DNA of 64,000 bases, taken from Zoroaster sp. YZ-2022 (taxonomy: Eukaryota > Echinodermata > Asteroidea > Forcipulatida > Zoroasteridae). The position numbers and the translations under genes are program-made. The stretch covers positions 28,598,618 through 28,662,617 of the forward strand of contig CM055828.1 of assembly GCA_029582265.1 (NCBI GenBank). The letters run 5' to 3'. Each line of letters opens with the position of its first letter. Position 1 is the stretch's first letter. Under the pieces are notes generated by a model, which saw nothing but the letters and a program-made list of their open reading frames with translations, was not told the DNA's origin and made no database searches. Below, one piece after another: positions 1 to 11,400 of this stretch.

Positions 1-379
1 GAAAATTAAATTAAGTAAAGCTGCTCCCTGATCAGGGTGCACCATGGCAGGGGGGGGGGGAGAATGTGTAAAAATGCTTGTTATATATACTGGTGGCCCT
101 TCAAGCTTACATGCACATGCATACGCAACGCCGTAAAATATAATAGTGAGTGGAATAAATGGAAAACTTTTGGAGGGGAGCTTGAGTCTCCTGAGTCCCC
201 ATCCCTTGTACCACTGCCCTATACTCCTTGCCGAACTCCTCTGTAGACAAGACTTGGGCTCAGATTTTGCTCTCTTTCCTGGCTCCTTCTTTAAAAACAA
301 AAACAAACATCAGCGGGCCCTTGGGGAGGGGGGGGGGAGGGGCTCGAGCCCCCCAAGCCCCCCCTTGGGTGCGCCACTG
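1..379. mobile_element. Right part of hAT-like non-autonomous element, copy 1 (cut by window edge)
   Basis: From position 1 the sequence matches 7163-7516 almost base for base, apart from a longer G run. It ends GGGTGCGCCACTG at 379, which is the inverse of the CAGTGGCGCACCC terminus at 6586. The presumed target duplication would be TATGGTAG at 380-387; its partner lies outside the window. Confidence 0.75.
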
Positions 380-1727
380 TATGGTAGGCCCCAATGAATT
401 GTGGATGTTCTAGCTTGATTCTAACTTGAGAAATTATTTTGTGCGTGTGTACTGTACATGTTTTAGTGTTGTCCCTTTTTTCTGTAACCTAGAGTGGCTT
501 TTTAAAGCCTTGTTTGGCGCAAATTCCATAAAACATAAAAACAGTATATATTGGCACGAGCTCCAGAAGTAATAAAGTGTGACATGGTCTATACGGCTCT
601 AAACAAAATATGAAGCAATTTTGGGATTTTTATTTTAAAATTTTGTAACTATGTTTGTAATTTCAAACTAGTGCATTAAAAAATCGAAATAAAAAATAAT
701 TTGAACTTTAGAGACCTTTCTTTCGCTGTTGTTGTTGCAATTCAGTGAGTGCTTTACCTTGACGTTTCTTTTCAAAGTATTATTTTCCCCGTTAGCACAA
801 AGGCAAGGAAGTGATAAATTTGGTGTTTAATTGTCCGTCACGAGAGTATGGAACGTCATTTTACGGGAACTGTATGGGTGATGAGGGTGGTGTTTGTTGG
901 TCGTTGATTCCATGGGGGCTTAAAAGGGCGCCAGTCGTGACCCCACAAACTGGAACGAAAATCCCCAAAAGACCTCGTCGAAAGCAACTCTGTGCATATA
1001 TTGAAAATGATAACGAAAAATAGCCCCAAACAGTCATGTCTGCCGACATCTTGTTATAGAATGGCAAGGGGGTTTGGAGGAGAGAAGATAGGAATCTCGA
1101 AGGGCCCTTGATGCCAGCAGGGGCGTGACAATATGCCCACATGCGATCTCCTACACGAAAGTGGTAAACAACTTTGTCGGGAACAGCCTTCGCACAAAGG
1201 TAGGTTATACGTGGTTTGGCCATTCGAGATTCTAAGGACTTTATGGTCGGTGTCTGTAACAGCAAAGACGCAGTCGAGCGAAGCTAAATTCCGCTTGAAA
1301 CACAGCTTTAGTTTTTACTGGAGGAAAAATTGTGAAATTTCATACAATGCACAATGTCTGCATGCAATGGTTTTGGGAATCATATAGAACTGCTGTCGTA
1401 TACATGAAAATGAATACATGAACATGTATATAATAAATCAAGGCCTAATGTATAGACTTAATGGTATTTTATAGCTTTATGAAAGATCTATTCATGTATG
1501 CATTGTTATGGTCATACTTTTACGATCATATTTGTTCATACCCGTTTTCTAAAAATGTGAAATTTCTGTCTTTGGATGACGGAAATTAATTTTAGAAATT
1601 ATGTCAAAACCTTTACTAAAATGATGGTACCTCCGACATAAAATATTCCAAGGGATTTTAAAAACTGTAAAACTGTGATCATTTATGTATTTTTCGAGCT
1701 TACCAAAAGTGTATAGGGCCTAGTGGC
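380..1727. other. No recognised gene
   Basis: AT-rich non-coding sequence. The interval 861-1265 is open on the minus strand for 134 codons, with no recognisable motif and a competing open frame on the other strand. I see no splice-supported exon. Confidence 0.4.
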
Positions 1728-2128
1728 TTAAAGGGGCAGTATCGTCACGATCAGAGCAGACTTTCAACAGGGCATGGAAATCGATGTCCTAGTTATACTT
1801 CATGCGAAAGCGAATGCGAAGCGAAATTCGTGACGTCGACAATGGTTCACAGCAAATATTCGCGGCGAGGATGGTTCGCAAAATTTGAACACATTTCAAC
1901 TTGCGCGAATCATTCGCCGCGAATTTGATGACGTAAAATTCGCTTCGCATTCGCTTTCGCGTGAAGTATGAACCGGCCTTAACACAGTGACTGAAAATTA
2001 CTGGCTCATTTATGCAGCAGCAACGGTAATATGACTTTATCATGTGTGGTATTATGACAGTCACCGAATTAATCTGAAACTAGCATTCCGATTACATGCC
2101 CCGTCAATCGTGACGATACTGTCCGTAA
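1728..2128. mobile_element. TIR element (GGCAGTATCGTCACGAT termini) with a nested hairpin MITE
   Basis: The left end TTAAAGGGGCAGTATCGTCA is inverted at the right end (GACGATACTGTCC near 2110-2124). A second inverted repeat sits inside at about 1795-1970; its arms of about 37 bp begin ATACTTCATGCGAAAGCG and return as CGCGTGAAGTAT. The right half (from GTGACTGAAAATTACTGGC at about 1986) recurs at 39706 in DPCD intron 2. No coding capacity. Confidence 0.7.
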
Positions 2129-2130
2129 AC

Positions 2131-2205
2131 TGAAACTTTCCCATACTGGTTTCATACAAGCCTATATATTGATTATAATAAAGTATGGATGCATTTGCAA
2201 ACATT
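2131..2205 (+). repeat. Lone diverged copy of the DPCD-intron satellite monomer
   Basis: TGAAACTTTC, then TGGTTTC, then TTGATTATAATAAAGTATGG and ATGCATTTGCAAACATT follow the same order and spacing as the first monomer of the array at 43718. It directly abuts the TIR element ending at 2128. Confidence 0.7.
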
Positions 2206-5200
2206 TTACCGATATTTGCATTTTGTCAAGTTATCACATAAATACATCCAACCGTAACTTAGCGCACACATATTCACCAAAGTGACGTAAGTGTTATGTA
2301 TTATTGCGGTACATTTTACAGTGCTAAATTTGGTGTAAGTTTTTTCAATAAAATGCCTACTACGGACCAAAATTAGAAGGTAGAATTTATCAATGCACCA
2401 GAAGTACGTTATCAAGTTGTGATCCACAGCCGCTTGAACCTGTGACTGTCCTGGTAGAAAAAAAGACTAGCAAAAGTGGCGTCGTGTCGCCGGGGTATCA
2501 CTGTAAAATGCATCAAACATATCTTGGAAATGTCAACATGACTTTGACGATTTGCAAATCATCTCGGGACACAGGCCGACACAGAAGGAGCTGCTGAATG
2601 CATAAACCAACAGATCCACGCGGCATGAAAAGCTCGCGCGCCGCGGACCCGTTTTTCAATTACTCACCAACAAAGGTCGCTCAATGCCATTGCCAAACGC
2701 GGCGCCAAAATATACCAAAAGCTATCAAACCCGAAGGAGATGGGGAAATGAAAACAGAATCACGCAGCACGCACGCACGAACAAAACATTGAGTCATTTG
2801 GTCTTGACTGTTCACGGATGACCAAAAACCATCCTGTTTGAGCGATTGGTTCATTAAGTCAATCTTTTATGTGATTTTTGGGGCTGCTTTCGCTTGATGC
2901 AAGCACAAGATCTCGGTAGGAGGTCTTCATCTTGGTGACTTGTGTGAAGAATTGCAAAAGAAGCCTCGACATTATTAGCCAGACGAAAGTTGCTGGTGAA
3001 CGATATTTAGTTGGGGATAAAGAGAGCCGACCTAAAGACGTCTTGTTAACAAATCACCAAACTATTTTGTAAGTGATGCATAATAGAACAATAACGAAAG
3101 AAAGATTGCGTAGAACCATTCACATCCGCCATGATGCCGCGGGAACTTGTATTCGTTATAACAATGTGTTGATTTAGTGTGATCATTTAAAAATTGTGTC
3201 TAGACCATAGTTTGAAAGTCCATGACATTTGCGTTTATAAGCGTGGGATTCAGTTGAGAGCATCACAGCGTATTCAAGAAGATAGTTTGTCTGGTCGATG
3301 GGTAGGAAGCGATGTATACGTGAGTATATGCATTTAATTAACTCCTGGCGCAATAAGTGAATCCACAGGTCGTTCAACCCGTTTACTGGTTTTGTCTTCC
3401 CCAAGGCCAAACGTCACATTGTGACGTATCAGTATTTTTATTCGATATGATTATCCATTACAACATACAAACTGAAAATAGAAAACGTCGTGAGATGCGT
3501 TTATGATGAAGAAAACGTTTTTTCAGTATCGATTACATTAGAGGAACGTGGGTAATTTCAGTAAATTTCACTTTTTGTCTTTTTCTTTTCATCAACAAAT
3601 TGGTAGAAATTTACATAGCTATGTTTAATCAACCCACGATCGTTTTGGGATCATCGCCTTATTAATAGCAATACTTATGCCTGTCGTTTCAACATTGACC
3701 ATTACAAATAACGATAGTGTATGGCGTTAGGCTTTAAACTACTGTACCACACAGATCAGTTGCATCACGTTTTGATGACGTTTACCGTATCCATAACCGT
3801 TAATTTTTCGCTCATCAAAATTGCAGCAAGATTTTTTTCAAAATTAATACATTCCACACGCGATTACTAGCTGTCAATTATACGAGCCACTCACATCGAT
3901 ACTATACATACATCCCATACCCAGCAGAGTGAAACTGAGTGACAAGACGGAGCTAGTCTCGTCCTCAAACAAAATGTTCAAATCTCCTTGTAGGCCGATA
4001 ATCTCTCATCTGTAACCTGTCAATCATCCGTCAGGCTCGGGATTAGCCACGCTGAGCTGAACAGTCCAATTATATTGATTCCAGAAAACCATCAAGAAAC
4101 TGAGAATTAGACAATGTATACACTGAATGTAGGGAGGTTTTTCCTTCCTCTGTGACCGGACGAAATAAAATTATATGTTGTGTCGTTAACGGGAAAATAG
4201 CAAACACAAAACACAATTGTTGTGTTCATTATAAAGTGGAATATGCTATTAGAAAGTCGAGAATTCTGACAGGAAATGACTTTATTAATTCAAAGGCCTT
4301 ATAGTTTTAAAATATATTTCAAGGGATGTCCGAAACCATCATCAACATTAAACCAGGGAGTAGGCCTTATAGTTTTAATGTAAAAATTGTGACCATCGCT
4401 TTGTACCGGTACATTACCATACACCTATACCGGGTATACTTTCATTTCAAGCCAGTATACACTTTCGGTAAAATGTTTTTAAACGCAACCATAAGTAGAA
4501 TGAGAATCACTTAACACGTTTAAGCGTCGTTATCGACAAACATTTTGAAAATGCATTCAGATAGTCCGTGAATCATAATTCCAACGTGAAATTTCTGTCT
4601 TTGAATGTCAGAGTTTATTTTAAGGAAATGATTTCACCATTTGTACTTAAACTTGACACAGAAAATTTGATTGCTTCCACATCAACTTGTAAGTTAATGT
4701 AAATCTATGGTAATTTATGTTTTTTTTATAGAGATGACCAGTAATGCATATTATAGACAGAGTGACTTTCAAAAGGGTTGCAACACTTTGGTTATTGCCA
4801 GATTATAAAGTTACCGACTTAGGCCTATTATCTAAAAAACTTATTTTGGTGTAAAGTTGGTACACGTATTAATCATCCTGAGAAATTATTTCATCCAAGT
4901 GTTTCTGTTTTAGAGAAAACAGGATTTGTTATGTTGAATTTACAGGTGCCGAAGGACATTTTTGTAAAACATAATAACAGAAAAAAATATTTAACCACTT
5001 TTCATTGTTTTCTCAAAAACGTGAGCGCCTATAAAAAATTGTGATGAAACTATAGTGTAATGATAATATACCGGTATGCCTATTCTTGAAAACTCGGAGG
5101 GTAGAAATGAGCGTATTTTAGCGGTACCGGGTACCTTACCAAATACCATTGTTGTACCTACCCTTAAAAGTCATGTTTGAATACACATAATACATGCATT

Positions 5201-6577
5201 TATCACCATAAATGCACATGGCAGAAAGAAATGGCAACATATTCATTTCACCGGCATGATCGTGTAAAAAAGCCCGTGCCCTGCATAGGCTGGATACGGA
5301 ATTCCGGAAATGATAATTGAAGGCGGCTGTCGAATTCTGCGCACTCATCCGATTAAAAATCCATCAATATTCTCGCTGAATTCAAAATAGATTACCGTTT
5401 CTTCTCTTCTCCATAAAAGGGAGTACACCCTTTCACTCTTACCAATATGCATGACATCATCTTTGTTTTGTATGTACACAGCCGTGGTAGATATTTCTGT
5501 ACTTTTTTGCGAACAAAAGTTTATCCGAAATGAAAAAGGCCTGTCCCTTTGGTGACCTTTCATAAAATGCAATACAGTATGAATACAAATTTTGATACGC
5601 ATATTAGTTTATAAAAAAATTGTTGTTTACCTTACGACGAGTGGATGAAGAACAATAGATGGCGTTCTTCGTTCTGCCATGATCAAATGAGCACAACTTT
5701 ATTTCTTTCAAAGCGCCCTTGCATTTTATTTTGTGTAGGCTTACACAAAAGTTTTACAAAATTAACAACAGAACAATATTTAGGCTCGGTTGAAGCAAAA
5801 ACCTTTGTGCCCTAACCTATTGAAAGAAATACATAGACAAGAGACTAGTGTTCGAAACAATATTTTAATTTTAACAGTCGCCCCTTGTTGCAATTTTTAG
5901 TGCTGGTTTGTGATTTTGTAAAGCGTTAGGACGAACTGATTTTTAAAATACATTTGGTCTGGGGTAAACGGATCAAAATCCACCGTTTTCATTTACGTAT
6001 TTTACTGTAATATTAAGGCAGACACTTTGAAATAACGCCAGAAGGCACACAGAAGTCTTTCCAGATGTAAAACGTACTATAAAATTCTTCTCGTTCTTCA
6101 TAACTCCACGCACATGTATTAAACGAAAAGTGTTCATGCTTAAACATAGCAATATGTGTAGTTGTCAGTTACTCTCTGGTAAGTCATTAATCACATGCAG
6201 TACGGCGACCCTGGTGTAACAAACGACAGAAACTGATTGCAATTACTATTCGTACCAACCGGTCAAGGTCTTTGCAATGGCGCTGTACATGCACCGACTA
6301 CAAAAATGTCCATTGTAACTTCTCTTTTGTTGAAGAAATAATAGTCGCTAACTGCTTACTGAAGCCCGATTCTGGAGCCAAGCAAAGGGAACGTTTTGAA
6401 TTAAAATTGCTACAAACAGCTGAAACTTGTCCTGGTATGACATTAGGTTCGTTCGAGGCACTCGCGATAACACGAATACAATTATGGCCACAAAAACTGC
6501 AAGATTATGCCAGTGTTTTAACTCGTACTCTCAAGCAAAACTCGTCCTCAGTTAAGGAATACACTGCAAAAATGTGG
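2206..6577. other. No recognised gene; scattered repeat fragments
   Basis: Mostly AT-rich unique-looking sequence. A stretch near 3045-3160 recurs at 19678-19795 (shared ATAGAACAATAACGAAA followed by a GCCGCCAT-like segment). Sequence near 4830-4900 recurs inverted at about 8098-8166. An open frame at 6272-6583 (103 codons) has no motif I recognise. Confidence 0.4.
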
Positions 6578-6585
6578 CATTAAAA

Positions 6586-7516
6586 CAGTGGCGCACCCAG
6601 GATTTGATGGGGGGGGGGGGCGGGGGCTCAAAATATTTTTATTTGAAATCCAATATGGGGGAGAGACATGGCTGACCCAAACCATAACCGCTGGCGCGGC
6701 TGCAGCCATGTCCCTAGTCGTGCTCGTCAGTGAACCTACGGCACATGTTAAATGTTTCCTGGTGGTTTCTAGTCATAAAAAGAAGACATTATGGCATGAT
6801 TCGGACTCGTAGGGTTTTACCTTCCATATAATTTCCTCCTCTTGATGTAAAGAACTTGAGCTTGTTTCGTCTGCAAGATTTCTATAGTTAAATACTTTCA
6901 TTGCGTGGACGTAAAGTTTGTGATCATTCCGGGCGGAGCTAATTTTTTTCAAACACGAATTTGGCGGCAAAACCAAATCCCAATATTATCCAATCGGTGT
7001 TTGCTAAAAGAGTGTCACATAATCTTTGTAAATTAAAACCCAATCCTGGGCCATTGTGTACAAACTGGAAAGGAGTTGATTATAATGCGGGCGTGTTTAA
7101 ATTTTACGAGTAACCTCAACGACAGTCAACGACCTCAACAAGAGAAACGGACAACAGAAAATGAAAATAAAATTAAGTAAAGCTGCTCCCTGATCAGGGT
7201 GCACCATGGCAGGGGGTGGAGAATGTGTAAAAATGCTTGTTATATATACTGGTGGCCCTTCAAGCTTACATGCACATGCATACGCAACGCCGTAAAATAT
7301 AATAGTGAGTGGAATAAATGGAAAACTTTTGGAGGGGAGCTTGAGTCTCCTGAGTCCCCATCCCTTGTACCACTGCCCTATACTCCTTGCCGAACTCCTC
7401 TGTAGACAAGACTTTGCTCAGATTTTGCTCTCTTTCCTGGCTCCTTCTTAAAAAAAAATAAAACATCAGCGGGCCCTTGCAGGGGGCCTGAGCCCCCAAG
7501 CCCCTGGGTGCCACTG
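6586..7516. mobile_element. hAT-like non-autonomous element with 8 bp target duplication
   Basis: The ends are CAGTGGCGCACCCAG and, inverted, CAGTGGCACCCAGGGG. A perfect 8 bp direct repeat CATTAAAA flanks it (6578-6585 and 7517-7524). CAG-type termini with 8 bp duplications are typical of hAT transposons. The 931 bp interior has G-rich subterminal runs and no transposase frame. Its right 350 bp equals positions 1-379. Confidence 0.85.
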
Positions 7517-8166
7517 CATTAAAAACTACACCCATTTGACACTACTGGTGTTATTTTAACACCCTAGTTTTTGCAGGGTATGCTCTCCTCAACACGTGTC
7601 AGTTCAAACGTCAGAACATGGTAGTCTTCGTGACGAGGAGTTTACCCGTGACATTGAGAGTACATGTGTATATAGCCCTCTCAAACGCACCCATGGCTGA
7701 TAGACACGCTAGAATTCCATACCGTTTTGATCAAAACAACACCTTTTTGTTATCGACTATTTTCTGGATGACATAATTATAAAAACACAAAAAGTAAGCA
7801 GTTCAGTTGGAACCATGAAGAGGGGAATATAGGCAGTCATGTATGACCACAGTTATGGTTGAGTGTTGAGAATAGGCCTGATATGCTAATTACTATGCAC
7901 ACACATTAAGTGAATATTACTCAATCTTGGGCTTAATATTCTGTACACAAAAATAATCAAGAGAGATGTATAGAAACAAGTCACATCATTTCGTCGAGTC
8001 ATTAATAAGAAAATAGCGAAAATTCATTCAGATTATTTTGCACTCATTCAAATGTTCAAAACAAATTATTTCTCAAGTATACAAAACGTGCGGGTTAGAT
8101 GGAATAATTTCTCAGAATATTAGGTAACATCACCAACTTTACATCAAATACGTTTTTAGATTTTTA

Positions 8167-8444
8167 CACTCACTGGCTATAAGTATTGCAACATTGAAAT
8201 TCACACCAAAGTTCAGTTTGGAGAACTGTGTTCAGCTACAATAATTTATTTTATTTTATTTACACTACTTAAGACTTCTTGAAAGTGCCTGTGTTTTGAA
8301 GTCAATGTTCTTTTTTACTGTTCTTGCTCGGAAACAAAGTCCTTCAATACTTTGTCGGGTAACCACGTGACCTGATAATTGCGGCCATCCGTCTAGGCAA
8401 TGTCTCGTACAAATTCATGTTGCAATACTTTTGGCCAGTGAGTG
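8167..8444 (-). mobile_element. Deleted Tc1/mariner element with transposase C-terminal remnant
   Basis: The termini CACTCACTGGCTATAAGTAT and, inverted, CACTCACTGGCCAAAAGTAT are each flanked by TA (8165-8166 and 8445-8446). On the minus strand just inside the right terminus, codons read LPRRMAAIIRSRG..TKY followed by a stop. This is the usual carboxyl end of Tc1-like transposases (PRR...I...G..T.Y). The rest of the transposase is missing, so it is an internal deletion derivative. Confidence 0.8.
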
Positions 8445-11400
8445 TATTTTAGTAATTTTGTAATCTAATAACCAAAGATTTACACTTCCTTTAGGATTTT
8501 AGAAATTTTGAAAAAAGTGAATCACCAACGTGTCTATATTCCAATAGTATTCGCTTTTGCTGCAACATAGAATCTAGAGTTGAACGAGAAGGAGTTCTCT
8601 TGCTCAACCTGACCTGTCATACTGCTCGACGACTGTTGTCTGTCCTGCGGCGCGAAATAAAATAAACACTACTGTCTGGCGCTAAGCAAATGCTTCTGTA
8701 ATACGCACTATGTAAAAGAAAAAAATATTTACTTGACGGCTACTGCCACTGGTGTTACGCATTCTTGTGTTTTTTTAGGTGTGCGATATCATAACGTGGA
8801 CTGGTGCTGTGTTTAAATGACTTTTTCACATAGGGGTATGAACGTTTGCCCGATTTGTGAGGCCTCTCTTAGCTACCATACTTTGTATATGGGAAATTTG
8901 GTCCCCGCGTATACAATGTATCATATATTTCCCTGTTGGTAAAAAAAAGATGGCTGAAAAAAAGCGCGTCACCGCACCGATTTTAAAGCCGACCGATGAC
9001 CAGAAACCGGAGACTTTTTTTGGCTTAAGGGGTTATTCTTCTGGTGTCACCGTTTCTTTTCTTCTTATTTTCCCCATCTTTTATCTCTTATCATGTTCCT
9101 TTCCGGTGGTTGATTTGAAATGATTCTAAGTCTGATCAAATCGTCTAAGCCCATACATTGTGATGGTAGTCACCCGCCAAAACCAATGATAAAGGAAACG
9201 ATGGTCATTCATCCAGGCATGTCACTCGGGTAACTTCTTAACTCCAATTGTAGTGTACAATTGGACATTGTGGAATGCACTGACGAAACGTACTAAATTG
9301 AGTATAGTTCCTATTTTTGGTTTACACGCTTTGGATAAATCGTCTTTCTTTGGCCATTGGCAAGTTTGGTTGCGCTATTACAAAGAATGAAAAATTACAT
9401 CTTCACCAGTTGAGTATATTTGTAGAAAAAGTGACGGTTTGGGACAATGAAAAACTAAAACCTTATGAGTATTAGAGAAAATAATAATTTAGATCAATGT
9501 TGCTCTCTTTCTTTTGCAAATCTCATACACGATGCACGAGGTTGAAGTACGTAGGCCTTTGCTGTCCATACATGTACGTCACTTAAACGTGTGACTTTCT
9601 AGCTTCAACATGTGTTGGTGAAAAGTCACGCGAGACTGTTTCTTTTATAAATAAATGAGACAAATATTACAGGAATGTTGTATAGGGCTTGTGTGTAATT
9701 TCATTATTGCTTTCCAGCGTTAGTAATATTCTTTTATAACGTTTCTCCTTATAATATGCATGTGTATCAATAATCAACAACAGAACTATAAAAGATGTTT
9801 TACGTTTTCTTGAAAACTGTTATTGGCCTTTTTACTTCATAAAATGAGTCATATGGACCTTCATTTGCTGCACTTTCTGAATACAATGAAAGTCATTCCT
9901 CAGACGGCGCTGTCATTTTATTGAAAATCAACAACCATAATTCCAAACGTTTTGATGAATGGCAAAACACCAGACAAAAGATTTGAACTTCATATATCTT
10001 AATGACATTTTTAGTCACACGGGGAGGCATGTTAGTTCTCATCCACCGATGGGTTAAATTATATGGGGTATGATTCATTGATGACAATGGTGGTGAAATG
10101 CCTTTCTGGCGCGTGGGCACAACGTCAAGGGTATGATGGATATATTCCCCCGAATTGTTTTGCACATGTCAATCAAAAAAACAGAAAAGTATACGATGTG
10201 GTCTTTGAAACATCCACCCAGGGAGTCGGCGATGGCCTTCCAAAAACAAGGAAATTATTTCCATCAATGGTTTCTCAATACCAGGAATTTGTGTTTTTGC
10301 TAATCGGCGATTAGTAGCTGACCAGGAGTGTCCAAAGGTATAATAGGCCTAGGTATAATTTCAGCACAATTAGGTAAACTGGAATTGTTACGGATTCCCA
10401 TTAAAATATCAACTCTTTTGTTGAATATGTAGGCGCTCTAACAGAACAGTGTGGATAAGTAAATCCTTCCATGGAGTGGAAAACAATCGGTTAACCTTTC
10501 TCCTTGAAATTATTTTGCCCGCCACTTAAGACACAGTGACATTGAGGTAAGACCAAACAATACCTTGTACTTTATTGGACCAATCGACCCTAAACCAGAA
10601 CAGTCTGTGCCTAATCCTAGATAGTTTTTAAAACAACAAATGGAAAGTCGATGGCAGTGATGATATTTTAAATGAAGGTTTCCCGTCACACGGCCAAATG
10701 TTCACTCAAGATGGGGGGTTTACAAAAGAAGCAATGCAAGTCACAAAGAAGATAAATAGTTCATGTGGGTCATCGGTCATTATTTGAAAAACGAACATGA
10801 TATTAAAATAATCGGATAGTATTTGTCTAAATAAAGCAAAAGCTTTCAACCGACCGTGTACCTTTTTAACAGAAGTCTTTAAAACATATTTTGTGGTTTT
10901 ATAATACATTTGTCAGTCGTTATCACTGTGTGATTTTTCTCTACGAACGGTTCCGGCGGTCCATTAGTATTTTTGTAAAAAAAATAATGTTTTCCCCCGC
11001 TAAGCATTTCCTCGGCTTTCAACCTATCCTTGACTCAAAAAATCAGTACAGTGCTAGCTGAAACAACTTGAATTTCTGTGTGAAACGGTACCCGTGACCC
11101 GACACTCCCCGCTCGTCTTTTGTTCACACGGCAGACGATATTGCGTCTAATCAGAAGGACATCTGTCATTTGATCTCTATTGTTAAACAATACAGTTGTC
11201 ATCCATCTTGTAAAAAAGATGAAAGAATAGGAATACTGGATCCGTTTTCTTTTTCAAAAATCAAGCCCAATAGTTTTTTTTATTCAAGGCCCATTTTGAA
11301 GCATTAGCGCACATGTTTAACAAGGACATCCAACAAAATACTACACTTGCAGTGTTGTGTTTTAGAATACAATTAACACTTAAGTGTCATGTACAGGCCT

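Noticed and set aside
861..1265. 134-codon minus-strand frame as a gene
   Set aside because: No recognised motif, no splice partners, and an overlapping open frame on the other strand.
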